Origin: a virus
DNA: 27,150 bases
Virus record (IMG/VR): IMGVR_UViG_3300030389_001492
Coordinates: 1 to 27,150 of that record
Direction: 5' to 3' (one strand)
Positions 6,797 through 14,302 of this stretch are shown piece by piece. A program made the position numbers and the translations under genes. Every line of letters begins with the position of its first letter. Positions within the stretch are counted from its first letter, which is position 1. Under the pieces are notes generated by a model. The model did no database searches. It was not told the origin of the DNA and saw nothing but the letters and a program-made list of their open reading frames with translations.

Positions 6797-8839
6797 ATGA
6801 AAATAGTAGTTGATGTAGAAAACACAGTAATAACTAGAGATGGCAAGCTACACCTTGATCCATATGAGCCAACGAATACTTTAACTATGGTTGGTATTGG
6901 CGATGCAAATGGTAGTGGTGAGCCACAGGTATTTACTTTTGACCATGCAGATAAAGAAGCAGATGATGTAAGTAAACTGAAAGCTATATTAAAAGATGCT
7001 ACATTACTAATTATGCATAATGCACAACACGATTTACAGTGGCTGTGGAATTGTGGATTTGAATTTGATTGCGATATATATGATACTATGTTAGCTGAAT
7101 ATGTTTTATGTAGAGGAGTAAAGAAAGGTTTGTCACTTGAGAAGTGTGCAGAAAGGTATGAGTTGCCACAGGGCAAGTCAGACATATTAAAAGAGTATTT
7201 TAAAAAGGGGTACACAACTAGAGATATTCCACATGCTGAATTAAGTAGTTATTTAAGAGATGATATACGAGTAACTCGTTGTCTATATTGGGCATTGTTT
7301 AAAAGATATCAGGATAAAGAGAATATGTCTTTACATAAAGTGCTAGATATTACGAATAAGGTATGTAAGACATTAACTAGAATGTATATGAATGGCATGA
7401 AAGTTGATGAGATGGAACTAGAAAAAGTGCGTAATGAGTTTGAAAGAGAAAAGACAAACATAACACTTGATTTATCAGATCAGGTGCGTATCTTAATGGG
7501 TGATACACCGATAAATTTAAATAGTCCTGAACAGTTATCGCAAGTAATATACAGTAGAAAAGTAATAGATAAAAAAATTTGGGGAGAAGAGTTGTTTCAA
7601 TACGTAAAAGATAAACAGGCTTTTAATAAATGTGTTGAGCAGAATACTGTTCCTATGTATAAAACTAAAGCTATTCAATGTGATGAGTGCAAAGGAAATA
7701 AAAAAGTATATAAAATCAGAAAGGATGGCACACAGTTCAAGAAGCCTAATATTTGTAAAAAATGTTTGGGTGAGGGGTATCTGTTGATACCATCCCAAGA
7801 TATTGCGGGATTACGATTTAAACCTACAAGTAAATCTTGGGTGAGTGCTAATGGTTTTTCTACTGCTAAAGGTGATCTTGATGTATTACAGAATCAAGCA
7901 TTAGCTCACAACTTAATTCCACAATCTAAGTTTATATCTAATGTGAAGAGATTATCTGCGTTAGACTCTTACTTATCTTCTTTTGTTCAAGGCATTAAAA
8001 CATTTACAAAGGAAGATGGATTTTTACATGTTGGTCTTACGCAACATATTACATCTACAGGACGTTTTAGTGGACGTAATCCTAACATGCAGAATATGCC
8101 TAGAGGTGGCACGTTTCCTGTTAAAAAGGTATTTGTATCACGCTTTGATAATGGACAGATACTTGAAGCTGATTTTGCACAATTAGAGTTTAGGGTTGCG
8201 GCATTTTTATCACAAGATAAAGTTGCTATGGAAGAGGTGAAAACAGGATTTGATGTGCATAGTTACACTGCAAAAGTTATATCAGATGCGGGACAGCCTA
8301 CGAGTCGTCAGGTAGCTAAGATGCATACATTTGCTCCCTTGTACGGGGCAAGTGGGTATGGCAGAACAAAAGCAGAAGCAGAGTACTATACTCATTTCAA
8401 TGAGAAGTATCAAGGAATTGCTAGATGGCATCAGAAGTTAGCTGATGAAGCTGTAGCAACAAAAAGGGTGACTACCCCATCAGGCAGACAATACGAGTTT
8501 CCATTAGTTGAAAGGAGAAGAAATGGTAGCGTAAGTTTTTTTACAATGATTAAGAATTATCCTGTACAGGGTTTTGCAACAGGATGTATTGTTCCGATAG
8601 TATTATTGGAATTTGAGAAATTGTTAGGAAATCTACAGAGTTGTTTAGTAAACACAGTACACGATTCAATCGTTGTTGATGTACATCCTAACGAGGTGGA
8701 TGAAGTGATAGCGGCAGTAGCACACCTAAATCAAAATCTGCACGACATCATCCACCACTACTATAATATTGATTTTAATGTGCCATTACTATTAGAAGCA
8801 AAAATAGGTAAAAATTGGCTTGACACGAAAGAAATTTAG
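6797..8839 (+). CDS. polA: Family A DNA polymerase with DnaJ-like zinc insertion
   Basis: A 680-residue replicative polymerase. The 3'-5' exonuclease has D6 and E8 (VVDVENT), D79 (HNAQHDL) and the YLRDDIRVT motif at 152-160. A central segment holds C295-x2-C298-x-G and C320-x2-C323-x-G-x-G, the CxxCxG zinc pattern of DnaJ, reported for the polymerase of marine phage HMO-2011. The polymerase half has TGRFSGRNPNMQNMP at 421-435, motif A with D459 (LEADFAQLEFR), motif B R504/K508/F512/Y516-G517, and motif C H622-D623 (VNTVHDS). F512 corresponds to E. coli Pol I position 762. No 5' nuclease domain is present, as in T7. Residues 122-128 share an exact DNA repeat with primase. Confidence 0.96.
   Translation: MKIVVDVENTVITRDGKLHLDPYEPTNTLTMVGIGDANGSGEPQVFTFDHADKEADDVSKLKAILKDATLLIMHNAQHDLQWLWNCGFEFDCDIYDTMLAEYVLCRGVKKGLSLEKCAERYELPQGKSDILKEYFKKGYTTRDIPHAELSSYLRDDIRVTRCLYWALFKRYQDKENMSLHKVLDITNKVCKTLTRMYMNGMKVDEMELEKVRNEFEREKTNITLDLSDQVRILMGDTPINLNSPEQLSQVIYSRKVIDKKIWGEELFQYVKDKQAFNKCVEQNTVPMYKTKAIQCDECKGNKKVYKIRKDGTQFKKPNICKKCLGEGYLLIPSQDIAGLRFKPTSKSWVSANGFSTAKGDLDVLQNQALAHNLIPQSKFISNVKRLSALDSYLSSFVQGIKTFTKEDGFLHVGLTQHITSTGRFSGRNPNMQNMPRGGTFPVKKVFVSRFDNGQILEADFAQLEFRVAAFLSQDKVAMEEVKTGFDVHSYTAKVISDAGQPTSRQVAKMHTFAPLYGASGYGRTKAEAEYYTHFNEKYQGIARWHQKLADEAVATKRVTTPSGRQYEFPLVERRRNGSVSFFTMIKNYPVQGFATGCIVPIVLLEFEKLLGNLQSCLVNTVHDSIVVDVHPNEVDEVIAAVAHLNQNLHDIIHHYYNIDFNVPLLLEAKIGKNWLDTKEI
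7159..7182 (+). repeat. 24-base direct repeat, copy 2 (in DNA polymerase)
   Basis: Identical to 4990-5013. This copy lies between exonuclease motifs II and III and encodes the same ELPQGKS peptide, followed by D here and by E in primase. Confidence 0.95.
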
Positions 8840-8847
8840 TGTATAAC
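8820..8847 (+). promoter_or_regulatory. Sigma70-like promoter upstream of the 306-aa gene
   Basis: TTGACA at 8820-8825 is an exact -35 consensus. TATAAC at 8842-8847 follows after a 16-base spacer, and a second TATA-rich stretch lies at about 8856-8861. It overlaps the end of the polymerase gene and points at the gene starting at 8882, so it could raise expression of the exonuclease and reductase block. The call rests on consensus only. Confidence 0.5.
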
Positions 8848-8881
8848 TATAGATTCTATAAAAGTCGAAAGTGAGGATATA

Positions 8882-9802
8882 ATGACTACCAATATAGTAA
8901 CACAAGATAAGATGAATAAATATAATGCTGAAATGGCAAAGATAATGGGTGTAGCTGATGATGATGATGATTCTGAAACTAAAACATCTACACTTGCTAG
9001 AGTAAAAATAATCCATGCTCCAATTATGGGTATGAAAACTATTGATGGCGAGGAAACAGAGACAGTTGTTATCAAAGGTGGTTCGTACTCCATACAAATG
9101 CCTGACGATAAGATTGTCTATGGTAGCAAACTAACTATGAGACCATTCATGCAAAGGTATATGTACAAAAAATATGTACAGGGTACTGATGCAGATAATC
9201 CCGGCTACTTTGTAAAGACACTCATGGCTGACTCTTTGAATCAAGACCTCAAAGACACACATGGTGGATACAACTGTGGTAAACCCGCAGGATATATCAA
9301 GGACTTCAAGGCACTTAGTGAGGATATGCAAAAGCTTATACGTACAATTAAACGTGTGCGTGTCATATTTGGTTTAGCTGAACTTACTAATCCTGTTGAT
9401 GAGGATGGTAGAAAGCATGATGTAAGTCTTTTTAAAAACATTCCTGTTATATTTGAAGTGGACAATAGGACTAGTTTTAAAACATCAGGTGAGCCTTTTG
9501 CATCTTTAAAAAAGCGAAAGCATTACCCACCTAACCATGAGATTGACTTTACTACTGAAGCACAGGAGTTACAAACAGGTGCTAAGTATTATACAGTGCT
9601 TGCTAAGTTAAATTCAAAATCATATGAACTTAATGAGCAAGATGCTGACACACTTCAGTCATTCTTAGATTGGATTACTAATTACAATAATTATGTTACA
9701 ACTAGCTTTGATGAAAAGAGAGGTAACTCTGTATCAGAAGAAGAAGCAGAAATTATTGATCAAATCGTGGGAAATGACTTACCTGAAATTGAGGTAGCTT
9801 AA
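8882..9802 (+). CDS. Candidate ssDNA-binding or replication accessory protein
   Basis: A 306-residue soluble protein with no catalytic motif I recognise. It has a strongly acidic patch near the start (DDDDDSE, about 26-32), a basic, aromatic-rich middle (RPFMQRYMYKKYV, and later KKRKHYPP), and an acidic C-terminus (SEEEAEIIDQIV ... PEIEVA). An acidic tail is typical of phage ssDNA-binding proteins such as T7 gp2.5. Its position between polymerase and exonuclease, with its own predicted promoter, fits a protein needed in large amount at the fork. Assignment by context and tail only. It starts after GAGG and ends in a TAATG overlap with the exonuclease gene. Confidence 0.75.
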   Translation: MTTNIVTQDKMNKYNAEMAKIMGVADDDDDSETKTSTLARVKIIHAPIMGMKTIDGEETETVVIKGGSYSIQMPDDKIVYGSKLTMRPFMQRYMYKKYVQGTDADNPGYFVKTLMADSLNQDLKDTHGGYNCGKPAGYIKDFKALSEDMQKLIRTIKRVRVIFGLAELTNPVDEDGRKHDVSLFKNIPVIFEVDNRTSFKTSGEPFASLKKRKHYPPNHEIDFTTEAQELQTGAKYYTVLAKLNSKSYELNEQDADTLQSFLDWITNYNNYVTTSFDEKRGNSVSEEEAEIIDQIVGNDLPEIEVA

Positions 9803-10647
9803 TGAATCATCCTGTTGAACTGTTGGCTCAAGCCTATCTTAAAAATATTGTTAATAACAAAACCAAGATGGACTCTGACACTATCGAAACTGTTGTTAAT
9901 GATATAAGAGATGCCTTGCACCGACAGTTTGCGGGAGAGACACAACAAGAGTTTAGATTAAGACCATCTAATTTGGGCAGACCTAGATGCCAACTATGGT
10001 TTGATAAGAACAAGCCTAGTAAAGGATCAGATCTGCCCTCTAACTTTGTCATCAATATGTTTCTAGGGGATGTTGTTGAAGCAGTATTCAAAGGCATATT
10101 ACGAGCCATGAAAGTTGAGTTTCAAGATAATGGCAAGATTGACCTAGACGTAGAGGGTGAAAACATTACAGGCGAATACGATCTTATATTAAATGGCAAG
10201 GTTGATGACGTTAAGTCAGCATCAGCTTGGTCATATAAGCATAAGTTTGATAATTATAGTAGTCTAGCAGAGCATGATGCATTTGGTTACATACCACAGT
10301 TAGCTATCTATTCAGAGGGTACAGGTGCTGATGTAGGTGGTTGGTGGGTAATCAACAAAGGCAATGGCGAGTTCAAGTATGTATCAGCAGAACAGATGGA
10401 CAAAGATGCTGTAATGAAAGAAGTTAGATCAACAGTTGCTTACATAAATAATGATGAGCCTTTTGAAAGATGTTATGAACCTGTTCCTGAAACATATAGA
10501 GGAAAAGAGTCAGGCAACATGGTCTTACCTAAAGAGTGTCACTTCTGTAAATATAAATATGATTGTTGGGATAATATACAGGAACTACCATCTAAGGTGT
10601 CTCAAGCTAAAGAGCCACCGATGGTTGAGTATATTTCACTAGTATGA
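9802..10647 (+). CDS. Cas4-like PD-(D/E)XK exonuclease with Fe-S cysteines
   Basis: A 281-residue nuclease. The PD-(D/E)XK core shows GEYD at 124-127, VDDVKS at 134-139 (D136, K138) and the QLAIY motif at 166-170. Four cysteines in Cas4/AddB arrangement frame the core: C63 (RPRCQLW) upstream and C246, C249, C255 (ECHFCKYKYDC) downstream, predicting a 4Fe-4S cluster. Phage relatives are thought to act as recombination or host-DNA-degrading exonucleases, filling the role of T7 gp6; that role is inferred. The gene overlaps its neighbours at both ends (TAATG at the start, ATGA at the end). No cas genes or CRISPR array lie in the window. Confidence 0.88.
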   Translation: MNHPVELLAQAYLKNIVNNKTKMDSDTIETVVNDIRDALHRQFAGETQQEFRLRPSNLGRPRCQLWFDKNKPSKGSDLPSNFVINMFLGDVVEAVFKGILRAMKVEFQDNGKIDLDVEGENITGEYDLILNGKVDDVKSASAWSYKHKFDNYSSLAEHDAFGYIPQLAIYSEGTGADVGGWWVINKGNGEFKYVSAEQMDKDAVMKEVRSTVAYINNDEPFERCYEPVPETYRGKESGNMVLPKECHFCKYKYDCWDNIQELPSKVSQAKEPPMVEYISLV

Positions 10648-11051
10648 AAAGGAGACACAACAAACGCAAGTATCGTAGTGGTCTAGAAGAAAAAGTAGCA
10701 GAGTTCATACGAGAACATGAATCATGTGTTCGTTACGAAGAGTTCAAGATCAAATGGACAGATGTGCGTTTTAGAGTGTATACTCCTGACTTTGTTTTAG
10801 ATAATGGTATTATTATTGAAACAAAAGGACTATTCACTAGTGAGGATCGCAGAAAACATATTGAAGTACAAAAGCAACATCCTGAATTGGATATTCGATT
10901 TGTCTTTACAAATGAAAGAAGTAAACTATATAAAGGCAGTAAAACAACTTATGGTATGTGGTGCGATAAAAACAATTTTAAATATGCAACGAGGATTATA
11001 CCTCTCAAATGGTTAAAGGAAAAAATTAATGTATCAACTAGGAAAAGATGA
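10644..11051 (+). CDS. Endonuclease I, Holliday junction resolvase (T7 gp3-like)
   Basis: A 135-residue protein that aligns along its length with T7 endonuclease I: RSGLEEKV at 11-18, YTPDF at 46-50, IIIETKG at 56-62, QHPELDIRFVF at 78-88 and KLYKGSKTTYG at 94-104. The catalytic set is E15, D49, E59 and K61; the D-to-E and E-to-K spacings equal those of T7 D55, E65 and K67. It resolves branched DNA before packaging and helps break down host DNA. Its start overlaps the exonuclease gene by ATGA, and its end overlaps the next gene by 23 bases. Confidence 0.95.
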   Translation: MKRRHNKRKYRSGLEEKVAEFIREHESCVRYEEFKIKWTDVRFRVYTPDFVLDNGIIIETKGLFTSEDRRKHIEVQKQHPELDIRFVFTNERSKLYKGSKTTYGMWCDKNNFKYATRIIPLKWLKEKINVSTRKR

Positions 11052-11397
11052 TATAGCACTTATGTTCTTCTGTGGCGAAGACAAAGATGGTAAGTGGAAT
11101 GGTAATTATGAAATTAAAATGTATTGTGATTACGATAATAAATTGGGTACAGATCATGTAGATAGTATGAAAAGATTCATGGGTTTGGTAACTACTTGTG
11201 TTCACTTAATGGTTGAAGATGATAATTTTAGACTTAAAGTACATGATGAATATGAAAAAAGAGAAAAAGCTTTCCATGAACAGCAAGCACATAGTATCAT
11301 GGACAAACATGACGAGTTAGAATCAAAAGTAAAAGATAATCCTAAGATTATATCTAGAAAGGGAAATGTTATTAAAGTTGATTGGGGGCAAGTATAA
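11029..11397 (+). CDS. Hypothetical protein (122 aa)
   Basis: Starts at an ATG with AAAGGA about 9 bases upstream, inside the last codons of the endonuclease I gene. The product has an N-terminal mixed region (FFCGEDKDGKWNGNYEIKM), a helical stretch, a highly charged segment (KVHDEYEKREKAFHEQQAH, about 80-98) that should be a long helix, and a C-terminal strand ending VIKVDWGQV. No known family. It ends in a TAATG overlap with the DUF3310 gene, so it is likely co-translated with nucleotide and DNA metabolism genes. Confidence 0.75.
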   Translation: MYQLGKDDIALMFFCGEDKDGKWNGNYEIKMYCDYDNKLGTDHVDSMKRFMGLVTTCVHLMVEDDNFRLKVHDEYEKREKAFHEQQAHSIMDKHDELESKVKDNPKIISRKGNVIKVDWGQV

Positions 11398-11666
11398 TGG
11401 CTATAGAAGAGTTCAAAGGCAAGTATACAGAGGATGCATTTACACCTAACTTAGAAGACATGGTAAATAATCCACCTCACTACAATCAGCATGGTATAGA
11501 ATGCTTAGATGCAATACGAGCCGCAACAGGCGAGGGGTATCAGTATTACTTACAAGGAAATATATTAAAGTATTTGTGGAGATACAGATATAAGAATGGA
11601 AAAGAAGATCTACAGAAAGCATTATTTTATTTACAAAAAATGATTGAGGAAGTAGATGAAAGTTAA
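11397..11666 (+). CDS. DUF3310 family protein
   Basis: An 89-residue protein using the ATG at 11397 (one-base overlap with the previous stop, GGGGG upstream); an in-frame TTG at 11382 is less likely. The sequence is a compact DUF3310 domain: NPPHYNQHGIECLDAI at 25-40, then YLQGNILKYLWRYRYKNG at 51-68 and a KEDLQKALFYLQKMI helix. These proteins are common in phages beside nucleotide-metabolism genes, and I know of no settled function. Its place just before the ribonucleotide reductase fits that pattern. Confidence 0.88.
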   Translation: MAIEEFKGKYTEDAFTPNLEDMVNNPPHYNQHGIECLDAIRAATGEGYQYYLQGNILKYLWRYRYKNGKEDLQKALFYLQKMIEEVDES

Positions 11667-11829
11667 AGTATTCTTAATGCTTGACATTGATGAGGAAGAA
11701 AATATACTTCCCATTGACGATGGCATTGAGGATGCTATACAAGGCATCATTGAAAATTTAATTTTTGATGTTGATGGAATTGAGATAAAGAGCATAAAGG
11801 TGACACATGACAAACGCATTACCAACTGA
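11656..11829 (+). CDS. Small acidic protein (57 aa)
   Basis: An ATG at 11656, with GAGGA a few bases upstream, opens a 57-codon frame ending in TGA at 11827-11829. It overlaps the end of the DUF3310 gene by 11 bases and the start of the reductase gene by 23, filling what would otherwise be a 140-base gap in a gap-free operon. The product (MKVKVFLMLDIDEEE at the start) alternates hydrophobic and acidic residues, suggesting a small alpha/beta fold. No family is recognised. Confidence 0.6.
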   Translation: MKVKVFLMLDIDEEENILPIDDGIEDAIQGIIENLIFDVDGIEIKSIKVTHDKRITN

Positions 11830-13711
11830 TTATCAAAACTTCATAGCTGTTTCTCGCTATGCAAGATGGATCGCTGAAGAAAACAGAAGAGAAACATGGA
11901 CAGAAACAGTATCAAGATACATGGATTACTTATGTAGTAAGATTAATATAGACAATGCTACTAAAGGGTATCTGTGGGAAGCAATACATAGCTTACAAGT
12001 AATGCCATCTATGAGAGCATTGATGACTGCGGGTGTTGCACTTGATCGTGACAATACTGCGGGATATAACTGTGCTTACTTGCCTGTTGATGATCCCAAA
12101 TCATTCGATGAAGCTATGTACATATTATTATGTGGTACAGGTGTTGGCTTTAGTGTTGAAAGACAATACACAGAAAAGTTACCTGAAGTTCCTGATAAGT
12201 TATATAAGTCTGATACGTGCATTAAAGTAAAGGATAGCAAAGAGGGATGGGCAAAGTCCTTACGTATATTGATATCACTTCTATATGCGGGTGAGATACC
12301 AACTTATGATGTTTCAAAAGTACGTCCTGCGGGATCTAGACTGAAAACATTTGGTGGTACTGCATCGGGTCCCGGTCCACTAGTGCAATTGTTTCAGTTC
12401 GCTATCAATACGTTTGAGAATGCTAAAGGACGTAAACTTAATTCATACGAATGTCACAGTCTTATGTGTAAAGTAGGTGATGTAGTTGTATCAGGTGGTG
12501 TTCGTAGGTCAGCAATGATTAGCTTATCTAATTTATCTGATATAAGAATGCGTCATGCTAAGTCAGGTGAGTTTTGGAAGACTGCACCTCATATGAGTAT
12601 GGCTAACAATAGTGTTGTTTATACAGACAAGCCTGATGGTGCTACATTCTTACGAGAGTGGACTTCACTTGTTGAATCTAAGTCAGGTGAACGTGGTATA
12701 TTCAATAGAATTGCCGCACAAAAGCAAGCTGAGAAGAATGGAAGACGCACAGCAGATATAGATTTTGGTTGTAATCCATGCTCTGAGATTATATTGCGTC
12801 CATATCAGTTCTGTAACCTCACTGAGGTGGTAGTTCGTGATAAGGATACCTCTGATGACCTAGCGAGAAAGGTGCGACTAGCAACGATTCTAGGCACAGC
12901 ACAGGCGACATTAACAAAGTTCCCATATCTTAGAAAAGTATGGACAGACAATACAGAGGAAGAAAGACTTCTTGGTGTTAGTCTTACAGGCATCATGGAC
13001 AATGGTTTAACTAGCTCTACTTACGATTTGAAACACATACTAGAAGAATTAAAGCAAGTGGCTATTGATACAAACAAAGTTTATGCTGAGAAGTTTGGAA
13101 TACCACAATCTACTGCTATTACATGTGTGAAGCCTAGTGGTACAGTATCGCAGTTGTGTGATTCAGCTAGTGGCATTCACCCTAGATATTCAGAGTATTA
13201 TATAAGAACTGTAAGAGGTAGCAATCACGATCCACTTACACAGTTTATGAAAGATCAAGGTGTTCAAAATGAGCCTTGTGTAAATAAGCCTAATGAGAAT
13301 ACTGTGTTTAGTTTTCCTTTTAAGTCACCTCGTACATCCACAACTGCATCTACTATGTCTGCTATAGATCAATTGGAATTATGGTTGACTTATCAAAGAC
13401 ATTGGTGTGAGCATAAGCCTAGCTGTTCTGTTTATGTTAGGGATCACGAATGGGCAGAGGTAGGGGCATTTGTTTACAAACATTTTGATGAAATGTCAGG
13501 TGTATCTTTTTTTCCTAAAGATGATCATGTATATCAACAAGCACCATACAGTGAGTGTACTAAAGAAGAATATGAAGAAGCAATAAAAAAAGCCCCATCT
13601 AGAATAGATTGGAGCTTGTTAAAGGACTTTGAGAAAGAGGATACCACCTCTTCTAGTCAGACATTTGCTTGTAGTGGAGATTCCTGTGAAGTTGTAGATA
13701 TCGGTGCATAA
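11807..13711 (+). CDS. Class II (adenosylcobalamin-dependent) ribonucleotide reductase
   Basis: A 634-residue enzyme that makes deoxynucleotides from ribonucleotides using coenzyme B12. The active-site motif NPCSE at 323-327 gives N323, the thiyl-radical cysteine C325 and E327. C89 (GYNCAY) and C336 (FCNLTE) form the reducible pair, and a C-terminal C622/C627 pair (ACSGDSC) would shuttle electrons. The 11-residue C325-C336 gap and 5-residue tail-pair gap match the monomeric Lactobacillus leichmannii enzyme, which is about 100 residues longer. GGVRRSAMISLSN (230-242) and PSGTVSQLCDSASG (443-456) are further family motifs. No ATP-cone is seen at the N-terminus. It starts inside the 57-aa gene and ends in a TAATG overlap with the resolvase gene. 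Confidence 0.95.
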   Translation: MTNALPTDYQNFIAVSRYARWIAEENRRETWTETVSRYMDYLCSKINIDNATKGYLWEAIHSLQVMPSMRALMTAGVALDRDNTAGYNCAYLPVDDPKSFDEAMYILLCGTGVGFSVERQYTEKLPEVPDKLYKSDTCIKVKDSKEGWAKSLRILISLLYAGEIPTYDVSKVRPAGSRLKTFGGTASGPGPLVQLFQFAINTFENAKGRKLNSYECHSLMCKVGDVVVSGGVRRSAMISLSNLSDIRMRHAKSGEFWKTAPHMSMANNSVVYTDKPDGATFLREWTSLVESKSGERGIFNRIAAQKQAEKNGRRTADIDFGCNPCSEIILRPYQFCNLTEVVVRDKDTSDDLARKVRLATILGTAQATLTKFPYLRKVWTDNTEEERLLGVSLTGIMDNGLTSSTYDLKHILEELKQVAIDTNKVYAEKFGIPQSTAITCVKPSGTVSQLCDSASGIHPRYSEYYIRTVRGSNHDPLTQFMKDQGVQNEPCVNKPNENTVFSFPFKSPRTSTTASTMSAIDQLELWLTYQRHWCEHKPSCSVYVRDHEWAEVGAFVYKHFDEMSGVSFFPKDDHVYQQAPYSECTKEEYEEAIKKAPSRIDWSLLKDFEKEDTTSSSQTFACSGDSCEVVDIGA

Positions 13712-14139
13712 TGCAATTTGATCTCTTCAAGAACCTACCTACTGATATAGGTGATGATGGCAAGACTTGTATTAAATGTAATAGATATTTACCACAAGAG
13801 TCCTTTGAGTGGTTTTCAGGTTCTAATACATGGAGAAGACCAGAATGTAAACGATGTAGAGGAGAAAGTAGGAAAGTAAGAGATGAGATAAGAAGACATG
13901 CTCCCCCAATAACTGAAGACCACACTTGCCCCATCTGTGAAAAAAATCTAGAAGAAATATCTTTACATAAATCAAAGAGTATGGGTTCATTTGTTTTAGA
14001 TCACGATCACGAAAAAAGAATGTTTAGAGGTTGGCTTTGTCATAACTGTAATTCAGCTTTAGGAATGTTAGGCGATAGTCCGACCACAATAAAGAGGGCA
14101 TACAATTACTTAAAGGAGTTCAAAGATGAACATAGTTGA
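13711..14139 (+). CDS. Recombination endonuclease VII-like HNH resolvase
   Basis: A 142-residue protein with two zinc-binding modules. The first has C20/C23 and C46/C49. The second is the endonuclease VII-type His-Me nuclease: C73/C76, then VLDHDHEKRMFRG at 95-107 with the catalytic DHDH, then C110/C113 in LCHNCNSALGMLGD with N114. T4 endonuclease VII cleaves Holliday junctions and other branched DNA; phage relatives may also be packaging-linked or homing HNH nucleases. It overlaps the reductase stop by one base and the next small gene by 14. Its coexistence with endonuclease I is noted in the findings. Confidence 0.88.
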   Translation: MQFDLFKNLPTDIGDDGKTCIKCNRYLPQESFEWFSGSNTWRRPECKRCRGESRKVRDEIRRHAPPITEDHTCPICEKNLEEISLHKSKSMGSFVLDHDHEKRMFRGWLCHNCNSALGMLGDSPTTIKRAYNYLKEFKDEHS

Positions 14140-14302
14140 TAAAGGTTATAAAGCATTTTGGAAAGGTAATTTAGTTAATCCTTACAATACAGGCACTTAC
14201 AGAAATAAAGAGTGGGAGAGAGGATTTAACAAAGCTTACTTTGAGCAGTTAAAAAGGGTAAAGAAACATGAATCTAGAAAAGGAAGCAGAACAATTCATT
14301 AA
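14126..14302 (+). CDS. Ribosome-modulation-factor-like small protein
   Basis: A 58-codon frame from the ATG at 14126 to TAA at 14300-14302, with AAGGAG upstream inside the resolvase gene. Residues 7-36 read GYKAFWKG, NPY at 18-20, then R26, W30 and GF at 33-34. This follows the conserved pattern of ribosome modulation factor (Rmf): GY-x-A, a Gly, a PY pair, an Arg, a Trp, and G followed by an aromatic. The C-terminus is basic (KRVKKHESRKG). Bacterial Rmf dimerises ribosomes into inactive 100S particles. Small phage proteins with this pattern exist, but their role is unclear. The match is by eye over about 30 residues. Confidence 0.6.
   Translation: MNIVDKGYKAFWKGNLVNPYNTGTYRNKEWERGFNKAYFEQLKRVKKHESRKGSRTIH

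Noticed and set aside
6772-7215. Long minus-strand open frame opposite the polymerase gene, and similar antisense frames elsewhere (such as 3900-4205 and 15104-15373)
   Set aside because: They mirror strongly supported genes, have no ribosome-binding sites or motifs, and have shadow-like composition.
9802-10647. Cas4-like gene as part of a CRISPR system
   Set aside because: No other cas gene and no regularly spaced repeats occur in the window; the neighbours are phage replication genes.
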